64,000 nucleotides of DNA, taken from Bacteroidales bacterium (lineage in GTDB: Bacteria > Bacteroidota > Bacteroidia > Bacteroidales > UBA932). Shown in pieces: positions 1 through 9,286 of the stretch. The first letter of the stretch is position 1. Every line of letters begins with the position of its first letter. The translations under genes were made by a program, and so were the position numbers. The stretch is from the NCBI GenBank assembly GCA_017559545.1, contig JAFYRK010000007.1, positions 1-64,000 of the forward strand, in the 5' to 3' direction. The notes beneath the pieces were generated by a model. That model worked only from the letters and a program-made list of their open reading frames with translations, ran no database searches and had not been told where the DNA came from.

Positions 1-384
1 CGCTGAAACAATTGTTATTATCTTTGTGGAAATGGCACATTTCAACAAGAGGATAGAGGATTGTGTGACCGATCTTGACAAGATGCTGTATCTGCTTAAA
101 TTCATAGGCAAGATGATGGAGCAGCCTGCGTGGTTACAGAAGACGGATTCCCGGAAGATAAACGCATTAAGTACGAACAGGAAATGAACGACGAGAAGAG
201 GCTCAGAAGTGAATACAATACGGCAAAAAGAATAGGTCTGGAAGAAGGTAGAGAAGAAGGTCAGCAGTCAAAGGCGATAGAAATAGCTTTGAAATTGATG
301 GCCAATGGAATGTCGTCTTCGGAAGCGGCTGAATTTGTCGGTATATCTGAGGATCTGTTGCCCCAAGAAGCTCCAAAACAATAG
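1..384 (+). pseudogene. Decayed 3' part of an Rpn/PD-(D/E)XK-family nuclease (transposase-like) gene
   Basis: The first part is open from the window edge in frame 2 and reads a segment typical of Rpn/PDDEXK 'transposase-like' proteins (FVEMAHFNKRIEDCVTDLDK, then a DKMLYLLKFIGKM-type helix). That frame ends at a stop near 185. The expected continuation, with KYEQEMNDEKRL and GLEEGREEGQQ, is in frame 1 to the stop at 384. Adding one G near 139 would restore WLQEDGFPE. Even then the usual segment between that point and DKRIKYEQ appears shortened, so there is probably also a small deletion. Family proteins end with the same charged helix and a short helix-turn-helix-like tail (SSSEAAEFVGISEDLL here). 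I infer an inactive remnant; the 5' part lies outside the window. Confidence 0.65.
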
Positions 385-420
385 TTTACCACACATCAAA
401 ACTGCCACAAAACAGCAATC

Positions 421-452
421 GTCACAGACCAATTGTTTGAATGGTCTGTGAC
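421..452. repeat. 32-bp palindromic element, copy A
   Basis: Perfect 11-bp arms GTCACAGACCA and TGGTCTGTGAC surround a 10-nt loop (ATTGTTTGAA). Its reverse complement matches the element at 30001-30032 at 30 of 32 positions, loop included, so the two copies are inverted relative to each other. It lies between the Rpn remnant and the 3' end of the deacetylase gene. It could be a REP/MITE-like element or a hairpin terminator. It has no clean T-run on either strand, and loop conservation favours a dispersed element. Confidence 0.8.
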
Positions 453-554
453 GAACAATATGTAATTCTAATGAAGGTGGTATCTGCACGTCTGATAATA
501 TGTCTGCAATCTGCATTGACATAAGAACAAGCATCTTCATAACATCATTACACC

Positions 555-1499
555 TCATCTATAATTGATAACAATCTTTCCGCCATGAGGATTGAAATCA
601 AAGTATGCGTCGCCGTTTTTATACACGACAGGAGGACGGCGGATTCCCTGTCTCACCTTGAGGCGGACTACTCCGGTCAAACACATTGTAAGAGGCATAT
701 CGTACACCGACTGATCAAGAGATAGAGAAGGAGTAACTTTTATCCTTCGACCTTTTCTGACTTCAGTCAACTGTATATCGTCCCTCTCCGCCACATATGC
801 TGCCACTTCACGAAACGTACCGACCCAGACGTTTGAGTCCTTCGCTTTTACATAGTCAAGAAACGAAGCATACCGTGAGGGGTCCTTGAAACAATCATAA
901 CCTCTGAGAATACCATGTGTCATCCAGACGGCCCACTCTCCTTTCAATATAGCCTTATCCATTCTACCACGAAGATTCACATCAGAAGATTGTTCTCCAA
1001 ATGCATATTGAAAGGTACGTGTGCCTACCCTTCCCTCAGAAGCCAATGCAATTATCTTGTCGTTCTTTGCATTATACGCATAGCAGAATGTAACTGGTCG
1101 GACACCTGTATGAGCAAAAATAGCAGAATCATTCCTCTCGATTTCCCTGACAGCCTCCTCATATGAGATTTTAGTCAGATTACGATGATTCCAACCATGG
1201 TTAGATATTTCATGTCCTCTTGAATGCAGGTCACACACATTATCCCACGTCATAATGCCTTTCCTCTGGTTGATCTCTCCTGGAATCCTGGAACAATTAA
1301 GCCAGAATGTGCCTCTCCATCCGCGTTTTTCTAGTTCTGGAGCTGCTATGGTATAATTATCCACATTACCATCGTCGAATGTAAAGCTTACTGCACATTC
1401 TTTAGCATCTTTAAATTTTGCGACATAGACTTCCTGAGCTGACATAGAAGAGGTTATCAAGATCAGCACTAATAGAATAACACTATGAATTTTGCTCAT
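555..1499 (-). CDS. Secreted polysaccharide deacetylase (NodB homology, CE4-like)
   Basis: This 314-residue protein has a cleavable signal peptide (hydrophobic residues 6-20, SSMSA then Q). The NodB fold is shown by the metal/catalytic motif TFDDG at residues 40-44 and by HEISNHGWNH at 96-105, which supplies the HxxxH metal ligands. The family removes N- or O-acetyl groups from polysaccharides with a divalent metal; the substrate cannot be read from the sequence. It is the last gene of the leftward PUL strand, separated from the GH2 gene by about 98 bp containing a 12-bp-stem hairpin. It may therefore be transcribed by read-through or from its own promoter. A role in deacetylating RG-I fragments is inference, since CE4 enzymes more often act on chitin, xylan or peptidoglycan. 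Confidence 0.85.
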   Translation of the reverse strand: MSKIHSVILLVLILITSSMSAQEVYVAKFKDAKECAVSFTFDDGNVDNYTIAAPELEKRGWRGTFWLNCSRIPGEINQRKGIMTWDNVCDLHSRGHEISNHGWNHRNLTKISYEEAVREIERNDSAIFAHTGVRPVTFCYAYNAKNDKIIALASEGRVGTRTFQYAFGEQSSDVNLRGRMDKAILKGEWAVWMTHGILRGYDCFKDPSRYASFLDYVKAKDSNVWVGTFREVAAYVAERDDIQLTEVRKGRRIKVTPSLSLDQSVYDMPLTMCLTGVVRLKVRQGIRRPPVVYKNGDAYFDFNPHGGKIVINYR

Positions 1500-1519
1500 A
1501 CACGTACTCTTAAAATTAA

Positions 1520-1561
1520 ACTGACTCTAAAGTCTCATTGTGGGAAACATTTAGAGTCAGT
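1520..1561 (-). terminator. Hairpin between GH2 and deacetylase genes
   Basis: Perfect 12-bp arms ACTGACTCTAAA (1520-1531) and TTTAGAGTCAGT (1550-1561) enclose an 18-nt loop. Read on the minus strand, the hairpin follows the GH2 stop and runs into TTTAATTTTAA, as expected for an intrinsic terminator or attenuator of the SusC/D operon. Confidence 0.6.
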
Positions 1562-1597
1562 AACGATAAACAAATAGGTATTATGATTTAAACAGTA

Positions 1598-4546
1598 TTA
1601 TCTGACTGTCTCCGTAAAGTCTATTTCAACGATATTCAACTCATATTTTGAGCTCTTGCGTGCTTCTTGTTCGTTGGCTGCATTTCCAGCAACCTCAATC
1701 AGTTCTCCGAAGGCATCATTTTCTTTAGAACTGCCCTTCATACTGACCGTAATCACATCTGTATCCACTGGATCCGCGATCTGCAGATGCACATAACCGA
1801 GACTTTTATCTGTAGTTCCGCTCCATATCAGTTTCTTGCCGGCGTAAACTTCCAATGGATAACTCTTGCGTCTCCATCCGCTGAGTTTTATGCAGACATC
1901 ATCAACAAGAGCCTTCCTCTCCAGTTTATATGTAATCCAACTATTAGAAAGCAGGCCATCGCTCTTCCACGAACTGAGTTCATTGTCATCATAACTCAAG
2001 CATGCCTCTGCATTATTTGAGCCAGCATTCACCTGCACAACATTTACAGTTTTTCTGAGATCTGCATATGATGGAGTTAAAGGAGTTTCTCCACGAACCA
2101 GGCTAACCGGCAAACTTTGAGAAGGAAGCCACTCTGATACTCCATCATGAACTACAACCGGATGTGTCTCAAAATCAATTGCTGCCAACGGCAGTCCGGC
2201 CGCCTTTGCTATAACCTTTATTTTTCCAGGTGTAGCCGTACTTCTGATCAAAGCCCTGTTCACACCACACTCAACTGGCAAGGCCCTGTTCAATACACAG
2301 TTATTCTGGCCAAGCGCAATTCCACCTCTCCACTCGCCTTCACCTTCAACCACAAACTCCACAATCCTGTCATCCAGAGGACAGCGTCTGCCCTGTGCAT
2401 CCACCACCTCAAACTGAATCATTGCAAGATCATGTCCATCTGCTTTGAAGCCTTCAGGATTCTCCCATGAGGTAATCTTCAGTGAAGCCGGCTCGCCTGC
2501 TGTTTCAATAGAATAGCGGCTTTCCTCCTTACCTGACGCGTCGTATGTTACCGCCTCAATAACACCCGGTTCAAAGGTAACACCCTTAAAGGTAAACAAG
2601 AATTCATAATCACGCACTGGTGCAGGCTGCTTCCTGCCATTGATGAAAAGATCAACCTTTTCACCGTTTGACACCACATAAACGTCTTTTACTATGCCTG
2701 GTTTATAATTCCAGTGACCTATTATGTACGTCTGAGGAGTCTCAGTGTCCACCCAACCGTTCCACATAACCTGATGAGCATAAAAACCATCCTTAGGAAT
2801 ACGCATCGCATCCGTCACACCACTACGTCTGTAATTTTCGGAGCCTCTATGGTGGGTATTGGTATCGGAGAATATGATTTTCACACCACCCGAACTCACT
2901 CTCTCACCTGTACCCGGACGTTCTCGCCAGTAATCATACCAGCGGCGTACGAGTTCTACAGCAAACTCATCCTGGTTATGATTATAACTTGTAGCTGGCT
3001 CTCCCCTATGAAGAGGGCCATCACCCTCTTTATGATAAGGGTAGCTCTCATCATCCCAATACTTGCGAAGTCCTTCATCACGGCAATATTCCATAGCCCA
3101 CATAGGATGATGCTTGCTCTTGTTTATATAAAGCATCTCACCGCCATATTCAGCCTCGCGAATATCAAGCATCTCTCTTGATCCGATTGCACGTCCTCCG
3201 TAGGGGTCGTACATATCTCTGATCGCCTTCATTTCAATCATATGTTCACGAGAAATAGACTCGTTTCCACATTCATAGAAAATAATACTTGGATTGTTCC
3301 TATTATATATGATTGCATCACGCATCAGTTCTGTGCGGTGTTCCCACTGACGACCCTGACGATCCTTTTCCGAATCACCTGCAGGCATTGCATGTGGCAT
3401 TCCGACACGATCGCATGATTCAACATCCTGTTTCCATGGAGTAATATGCATCCATCTCATCATATTTGCACCGCTCTCAATAGCAAGGGCATTAGAATAA
3501 TCGCTGAGCCATGCAGGAACAGAAGCTCCTACAGCAGGCCATTCATTAGATGTACGCTGCGCATAACCATGTACCATCATCACACGGTCATTCAACCATA
3601 TCTTTCCTTCACCGAATCTTGTCTTGCGAAAACCTGTACGTGTCGCGACTTCATCAAATACTTTTCCATCAGCATCTACGAGCTTTGTCTTGACTGTATA
3701 GAGATATCCGTAACCCCAACTCCAAAAATGTATATCCTTGAGTTTTGCAGATGCCTTGACAAGGACATCCCCTCCAGCCGGAACAGTAACCGGCTTGCCT
3801 TTGAATGTCTTTACAAGCACCCCATCAAGATCATACACAGAAACTTCATAGGTCACCTTGCGCGGGCTGTCACTATCATTTCGTACCTGAGACTCTGCAT
3901 TTACAGTCACCTTTCTGCCAGGCACATCATAGTCACTGCCATAAATATAGACTCCGGTTGTCTGAAGGTTGCTATATAGCGGAAGGGTCTGATATACCTT
4001 ATCAGTCACATGCAGAAAGACATTTTTCGGAATACCTCCGTAGTTGGCGTTGAAGTTACGGTCATTCCATTGATATCTCGTCCTTGTTTCTTTCTCTCTA
4101 TAAGTCCAACTGTTATCTATGCGCACGGCCATCACGTTGTCACCAGATTTGATATATGGCGTCAAATCAAATCCGACAGCCATCACACCATTCTCATGTA
4201 GTCCCAGGTGGTGTCCGTTTATATAGAAGTCTCCTGCCTGACGCACTCCTTCGAACTCAATAAAGAACTTCCTGTCCGCAGTTTCAGCGAGATTGAAATG
4301 CTTACGATACCATACTACCGTATCAGTAAGGTCTATGATATCCACCGCAAAAGCCTCATCCTCATTGAAGGCACATGGCAAAGTCACATTTTTCCAGTCC
4401 TTATCATTATACTTCACACCGGCAGCGGACTGAATATCCCCCACCTTCAATTTCCAGTCAGAGTTGAAATTATATTTCTTTCTATCGAAGGCATCGGCAT
4501 TAAAAACCACAGCCAATGCAAAAACGAAAAGCAGTATCTTCTTCAT
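1598..4546 (-). CDS. Glycoside hydrolase family 2 enzyme with DUF4982-type and F5/8-like C-terminal regions
   Basis: This is a 982-residue secreted GH2 protein. I chose the ATG at 4546 because it gives a clean signal peptide (KKILLFVFALAVVFNADA) and starts one base after the SusD stop; upstream in-frame starts lie inside susD. Visible parts are the N-terminal sugar-binding jelly roll with YINGHHLG (about residues 107-114), an Ig-like domain, and a TIM barrel with the acid/base region IFYECGNESI (about 422-431). A DUF4982/Ig-like part and a C-terminal discoidin-like beta sandwich follow. Bacteroidetes GH2 enzymes of this layout are mostly exo-beta-galactosidases or glucuronidases. In an RG-I locus, removal of galactose side chains in the periplasm is the natural inference; specificity is not proven. 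Confidence 0.9.
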   Translation of the reverse strand: MKKILLFVFALAVVFNADAFDRKKYNFNSDWKLKVGDIQSAAGVKYNDKDWKNVTLPCAFNEDEAFAVDIIDLTDTVVWYRKHFNLAETADRKFFIEFEGVRQAGDFYINGHHLGLHENGVMAVGFDLTPYIKSGDNVMAVRIDNSWTYREKETRTRYQWNDRNFNANYGGIPKNVFLHVTDKVYQTLPLYSNLQTTGVYIYGSDYDVPGRKVTVNAESQVRNDSDSPRKVTYEVSVYDLDGVLVKTFKGKPVTVPAGGDVLVKASAKLKDIHFWSWGYGYLYTVKTKLVDADGKVFDEVATRTGFRKTRFGEGKIWLNDRVMMVHGYAQRTSNEWPAVGASVPAWLSDYSNALAIESGANMMRWMHITPWKQDVESCDRVGMPHAMPAGDSEKDRQGRQWEHRTELMRDAIIYNRNNPSIIFYECGNESISREHMIEMKAIRDMYDPYGGRAIGSREMLDIREAEYGGEMLYINKSKHHPMWAMEYCRDEGLRKYWDDESYPYHKEGDGPLHRGEPATSYNHNQDEFAVELVRRWYDYWRERPGTGERVSSGGVKIIFSDTNTHHRGSENYRRSGVTDAMRIPKDGFYAHQVMWNGWVDTETPQTYIIGHWNYKPGIVKDVYVVSNGEKVDLFINGRKQPAPVRDYEFLFTFKGVTFEPGVIEAVTYDASGKEESRYSIETAGEPASLKITSWENPEGFKADGHDLAMIQFEVVDAQGRRCPLDDRIVEFVVEGEGEWRGGIALGQNNCVLNRALPVECGVNRALIRSTATPGKIKVIAKAAGLPLAAIDFETHPVVVHDGVSEWLPSQSLPVSLVRGETPLTPSYADLRKTVNVVQVNAGSNNAEACLSYDDNELSSWKSDGLLSNSWITYKLERKALVDDVCIKLSGWRRKSYPLEVYAGKKLIWSGTTDKSLGYVHLQIADPVDTDVITVSMKGSSKENDAFGELIEVAGNAANEQEARKSSKYELNIVEIDFTETVR

Positions 4547-4547
4547 A

Positions 4548-6143
4548 TTATCTGTATGCTTCATTTTGTGTATAAAGTCCTTCCTTAACCTTAATCTGCA
4601 CATCTGGAATAGGATACAGATATGTACCCTTGGTCACTCTACGTGCGTAATCATATATCTTCGGATTTATTATATCTCCTGTAGAATTCGTTCCATAACT
4701 TCTGAACTTAGCGGATACCAGTTCAACATGCTTGTTCCAACGGACTATATCATGCCATCTTATTCCCTCTCCTGCCAGTTCTCTCCGTCTTTCAACACGA
4801 ACAGCCTCCTCGAAATTTTCCAATTCCTTAGCCGTAAGCGATCCAATGCCCGCACGCGTACGGATCTTGTTGACATACCCGATGGCAGTGGGTGTATCTC
4901 CGACCAATTCCGCATACATAAGCATCGCATCCTCGAGGCGGATCAGAGGGAAGTTTATCGGAAAATAAAATCTGTTCACCACCTGCGCCGTATTATCAGC
5001 TTTTCCGAGGGCCTTGAGTTTCTTCTTATGCTCAAAGAACTTATTATAGAAATGTGTAGGCTCTTCCGGATCAAAATTGAAGGTCGCCTCCTTTCTGATA
5101 TCATCTGAAACTCCATCACCGGTAACATCCGTTTCATACAAGGCCAGCAGCTGATCCGTACCCGGAAGATGATATCCGGACATCTTCAAATCAATGAAAT
5201 TTGAACTTACCTGTGGTACCATCCAATAAATCATCGGATTGCCATAATCCTCCTTAGCGGCATACTGGATTTCCCATATGTGGTATTCGTTATCATTATC
5301 ACTCAACCACATCTCCTGCCACTGAGTTCCTGTAGAGGCCCAATACTTATTTTCTTTTTCAGCATAATCAACGACACTTTTCAGAAGTTCCACAGCCAGC
5401 TCCTTTTTCGACGCATCATATAAAGGATAACCCGTCATGGTAGTATATACTCTTCCCAGAAGAGCCATCGCCACTATCTTATTGACTCGGCCAGACTCTA
5501 CAGGCTTACCATCGCAATCATATGCAGTATAATCCAGACTATCCACGGCATACTGCAGATCCGGTATTATAACCTTCTCATACACATCCACAGCCTCAGA
5601 CTGCCTTGTACTCATGGCCTGATCCACGGTCTGCGGTTCCAGAACGACAGGAACACGACCGAAATATCGCACCAGATCAAAATAGGCATAAGCTCTCAAC
5701 AATCTGGCCTCCGCCTTAAACGATGCCTTCAGGTTTACGTCAAGATCATCATCAAACACAGTTTCAGTTTCAACATTCTGCAAGAACAGATTGGCCCTGC
5801 TGATGATTTTATAATAATCCAGCCACGCATCATTCAACATGGAGACAATCGACAGCGTCGGGCTATAGGTAAAAATTTCAAAATAATCCCTGGCCGCATT
5901 CGCCTCCTCGGCAGCTTCGTTCCAGACATCGTCGCTCCTCAGCTCACACATATTCCATGTATATTCAGGTATCGGAAGAAGCCCGTTATATACTCCGATC
6001 AGAGCCTGCTCCGCTTCGGTCGGAGTCTTATAGAATCCGTCAGCAGGTATATTGCTGACCGGCTCCACATTCAGCCAACCGGAACAAGATGCGACTGATA
6101 CGGCAAGTACAACAAACAATATTATTTTTCTCATAGACATCAT
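4548..6143 (-). CDS. SusD/RagB-like surface glycan-binding lipoprotein
   Basis: This 531-residue lipoprotein has the lipobox SVASC with Cys20. The start may be residue 1 or the third Met (MRKIILF). SusD proteins sit as a lid on the SusC porin and bind the oligosaccharide. The N-terminal NVEPVSNIPADGFYKTPTEA, the TPR-like helices (LLRAYAYFDLVRYFGRVPV) and the C-terminal EFAVRVERRRELAGEGIRW-like region (here EAVRVERRRELAGEGIRWHD) are family hallmarks. It follows the SusC stop by 3 bases and is followed by GH2 after 1 base, so it is translated from the same mRNA. The glycan is inferred as RG-I oligosaccharide from the neighbours. Confidence 0.95.
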   Translation of the reverse strand: MMSMRKIILFVVLAVSVASCSGWLNVEPVSNIPADGFYKTPTEAEQALIGVYNGLLPIPEYTWNMCELRSDDVWNEAAEEANAARDYFEIFTYSPTLSIVSMLNDAWLDYYKIISRANLFLQNVETETVFDDDLDVNLKASFKAEARLLRAYAYFDLVRYFGRVPVVLEPQTVDQAMSTRQSEAVDVYEKVIIPDLQYAVDSLDYTAYDCDGKPVESGRVNKIVAMALLGRVYTTMTGYPLYDASKKELAVELLKSVVDYAEKENKYWASTGTQWQEMWLSDNDNEYHIWEIQYAAKEDYGNPMIYWMVPQVSSNFIDLKMSGYHLPGTDQLLALYETDVTGDGVSDDIRKEATFNFDPEEPTHFYNKFFEHKKKLKALGKADNTAQVVNRFYFPINFPLIRLEDAMLMYAELVGDTPTAIGYVNKIRTRAGIGSLTAKELENFEEAVRVERRRELAGEGIRWHDIVRWNKHVELVSAKFRSYGTNSTGDIINPKIYDYARRVTKGTYLYPIPDVQIKVKEGLYTQNEAYR

Positions 6144-6146
6144 GGA

Positions 6147-9100
6147 TTAAAATGTGACATTAGCACCGAAGGACACGATTCTCGCCTGCGGATATGCTCC
6201 ATAGTCATATGCACGAAGCAGGTTTCCATTGTTGGTTTCTGGCGAAAATCCTCCTTTATACTTATCCCACATGTATAGATTTTCAGCATTCAGATAAAGC
6301 TTCAACCCTCTGACGAGAGATGATTTCTTGAATTTGAACCTATAGCTCAATGACAAATTCTTTATCTTTATGAAATCTGTACTGTACAGCCATCTTGTAT
6401 TGTAAAGAGATGATGTATTCAGATTGCTGATTCCAGGTGTCATACCATCTCCCGGCTCTTCAGGCGATATCCACATGTTTTTCCAGCATTCCATCATATT
6501 GGTTCCAAGACTCTGTTTCGGCACATTGATCGAACGTCCCAAGACACTGTATATCATACCACCGGTCTGGGCTGTCAGAAGAACAGAGAGCTCCCACCTT
6601 TTCCATCTGAATGTATTCCGCAATCCATATGTAAAATCAGGTGACGGCTTTCCGACAATAGTTCGGTCATCTTCAGTTATCACTCCGTCATCATTAGCAT
6701 CCCTGAATCGAGAATCTCCCAACACACTATTCTTCATTACCGGATAATATTTCAGATCATCCTCTGTCTGATATACGCCTACTGCATCATACATATAATA
6801 TGCACCTATAGGCTCACCTACCTTGAGGACCTGAGTCATGGAATCACTCCAGCCGGAATATATGGTACTGTTGTCATCTCCAAGACTTTCGACCCTGTTT
6901 CTGTTATATGAAAGGTTGAATGTTGTAGACCAACGGAAATTCCTTCCATCGATATTATGCGATGTGAATTCCAGTTCAACACCACGATTTCTTATGCTTC
7001 CCACATTATCCCAATATTTGGCAACACCAAGAGTCGCAGGGACAGACACCTGATAAAGCAAGTCATTCGTCAGCTTATCATAATACTCCAAAGACAGGAG
7101 AATTCTATTGTCAAGGAAGCCCATATCGACTCCGAGATTCCAGCTTGTAGTTCTTTCCCAGCCTAGATTCCTGTTCTCTATTCCTGTCGGAGCATATCCA
7201 TTTATCAATGTTCCATCAGAACTGTAGTTGGCACTTCCCAGAAGATTCAACGCAGCGGTGTTCGATATACGGTTATTACCGTTTATACCATAACTTGCAC
7301 GGACCTTCAACAGATTCATGGCAAAGTCATCTGACCAGAAAGGCTCGTTAGAAATTCTCCATGCAGCAGAAACTGCCGGGAAAATGCCCCATCTGTTATC
7401 CTTTCCAAGTCTTGAAGATCCGTCACCACGGATACTGGCAAGCAGCACATATCTGTCACCATATGAATATTGGGCACGTCCGAACATCGACACCAGTCTG
7501 TTTGATATATCATACATGGCATTAGCCGATGTGATAACCTCATCACTTTCATTGAAAACTATCAGATAGTCATTCGGAAATTGTGAAGCGGAGATATTTG
7601 ATGATGATCCGGAATTACCTTCAAGAGACGCTCCTGCCATCAGGCTTATCTGATGAGAGCCGAAGCTACGGTCATAATTTGTTGTGGCCTGAAGGAGGAA
7701 TCTTTCTGACCTGCTGTTAGTTCTTTTACCTGTTGCCTTGTATCCTTCGCCATACTGTTCCCATCCTGACTGGACGGAACTTGGAATAAAGCGATGTGAC
7801 TCTGATGCCTTGTAACCATATGATCCTGTCACATTAATCTTCCACCCCTTCAGCAGTTCCACCTCAGCAAAACCGGAAGCCGTCATATTGATTACAGACG
7901 ATGTCTGGGTAATCGATTCCATGTATGCAACAGGGCTTGTCGAGCTTGAAGCCCATGCATATTTGTCATATCCGGCAGAATTCGAATATACGCCAGCTTC
8001 CGGCTCGGCCACCGGACACATCTGAAGAACTCTTGTCGCCGCATTGTCCTTTCCGTCCACATCAGCACCTGACTTCTTCGACACATTCGGCTTTATGTCA
8101 AATCCGATGGTAACCTTATCATTCAGAATCTTCGTCTGCACACGTGCAAGGAGATTGAATCGGTTATAATTAGAACTTACAGCAATACCATCCTGATTGA
8201 CATAACCGGCAGAAATGCGATAGCTTGTCTTGGATGTCGCACCTGTTACGGAAATCTGATAATTCTGCTGGAGAGCTGGTCGGAAGAATGCGTCATGCCA
8301 GTCTATCAGTTTAAGACCGCCATAATCCGGCATGCTCCATCGGGGATCGGGCACGTAATTGGTGTTAACCTTGCCATTAGTATATGTAAGGCGGGTCTCA
8401 TAGTCATCCGTAGCCAAAGCTCCCAATGAACCATATTTCTCTACATAATTACCGTTAATCTGTCTGGTCCTGAATTCGATCCACTCAACAGGTGACATGA
8501 CATCTGCCTTTCGCTCCAAAGTCTGAACGCCATACGATGCTGACACATCTACTTTAAGAGACTGCTCCTTGTCTGGCATCTTCGTTGTAATAATGATCAC
8601 ACCATTCGCTCCGCGTGATCCATATATAGCCGCGGAGGATGCATCCTTGAGCACTTCAATGGAAGCAATATCGCTTGGATTGACATCAGAGATATCATCA
8701 ACCAGCACACCGTCAACCACATATAAAGGTTGCGACTCTGCGTTCACGGAAGCGACACCGCGGATACTCATAGACACGCTCGAGCCTGGCGCACCGCTAT
8801 TTGTTCGGACTTCAACACCAGCAAGCATACCCTGAAGAGCAGACGCAATGTTGGAATTATCTCTGTTTTCCAGTTTCTCAGAATCGACTTTCGCTACTGC
8901 TCCTGACAGATTACCTCTTTTGACCGTACCATATCCGATGACCACAGTTTCTTCCAGAAGGACATTGTCAATCTCCAGAACAGCGGCAATCGTTGACTTA
9001 TCCTTTACAGGCACATTAATAGTCTTGAATCCGACACTGCTTATGCGCAACAGCGTAGCGGATGCAGGTACTTCAATAGAGAATTTACCGTCAAGGTCTG

Positions 9101-9275
9101 CTATCGTGGCCACACCTGAAGCCGGTTCAACGACTATCGCTCCGATTACAGGCAGTCCTTCTGTGTCAGAAACCGTTCCATGAACAGTACGGTTCTGAGC
9201 CAAAGCGGGCAATGACAGAATCATCATAGCCACAACTATCAGGACATCCCGTAAACATTTGTACGAATTATTCAT
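6147..9275 (-). CDS. SusC/RagA-like TonB-dependent outer-membrane transporter
   Basis: This 1,042-residue protein has a signal peptide ending ALAQ. A carboxypeptidase-regulatory-like domain spans about residues 30-108 (VHGTVSDTEGLPVIGAIV), followed by a TonB-box-like EETVVIGYGTV. The plug carries ALQGMLAGVEVR, PLYVVDGV and ASIEVLKDASSAAIYGSRGA. A long beta-barrel ends in the aromatic terminus FGANVTF. It imports oligosaccharides across the outer membrane using TonB energy, in complex with the SusD partner just downstream. It is the only SusC in the window, so it should be the single entry port for this PUL. There is no N-terminal FecR-interacting extension, which agrees with control by the HTCS at 17.6-21.8 kb. 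Confidence 0.97.
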   Translation of the reverse strand: MNNSYKCLRDVLIVVAMMILSLPALAQNRTVHGTVSDTEGLPVIGAIVVEPASGVATIADLDGKFSIEVPASATLLRISSVGFKTINVPVKDKSTIAAVLEIDNVLLEETVVIGYGTVKRGNLSGAVAKVDSEKLENRDNSNIASALQGMLAGVEVRTNSGAPGSSVSMSIRGVASVNAESQPLYVVDGVLVDDISDVNPSDIASIEVLKDASSAAIYGSRGANGVIIITTKMPDKEQSLKVDVSASYGVQTLERKADVMSPVEWIEFRTRQINGNYVEKYGSLGALATDDYETRLTYTNGKVNTNYVPDPRWSMPDYGGLKLIDWHDAFFRPALQQNYQISVTGATSKTSYRISAGYVNQDGIAVSSNYNRFNLLARVQTKILNDKVTIGFDIKPNVSKKSGADVDGKDNAATRVLQMCPVAEPEAGVYSNSAGYDKYAWASSSTSPVAYMESITQTSSVINMTASGFAEVELLKGWKINVTGSYGYKASESHRFIPSSVQSGWEQYGEGYKATGKRTNSRSERFLLQATTNYDRSFGSHQISLMAGASLEGNSGSSSNISASQFPNDYLIVFNESDEVITSANAMYDISNRLVSMFGRAQYSYGDRYVLLASIRGDGSSRLGKDNRWGIFPAVSAAWRISNEPFWSDDFAMNLLKVRASYGINGNNRISNTAALNLLGSANYSSDGTLINGYAPTGIENRNLGWERTTSWNLGVDMGFLDNRILLSLEYYDKLTNDLLYQVSVPATLGVAKYWDNVGSIRNRGVELEFTSHNIDGRNFRWSTTFNLSYNRNRVESLGDDNSTIYSGWSDSMTQVLKVGEPIGAYYMYDAVGVYQTEDDLKYYPVMKNSVLGDSRFRDANDDGVITEDDRTIVGKPSPDFTYGLRNTFRWKRWELSVLLTAQTGGMIYSVLGRSINVPKQSLGTNMMECWKNMWISPEEPGDGMTPGISNLNTSSLYNTRWLYSTDFIKIKNLSLSYRFKFKKSSLVRGLKLYLNAENLYMWDKYKGGFSPETNNGNLLRAYDYGAYPQARIVSFGANVTF

Positions 9276-9286
9276 AAAGTTTATGT

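Noticed and set aside
421..452. Palindrome A as a simple terminator
   Set aside because: No T-run follows on either strand, and loop sequence is shared with copy B, which a terminator would not need.
2714..3979. Long open frames on the plus strand opposite the GH2 gene
   Set aside because: They are antisense to a fully recognisable enzyme, have no family motifs and no start signals.
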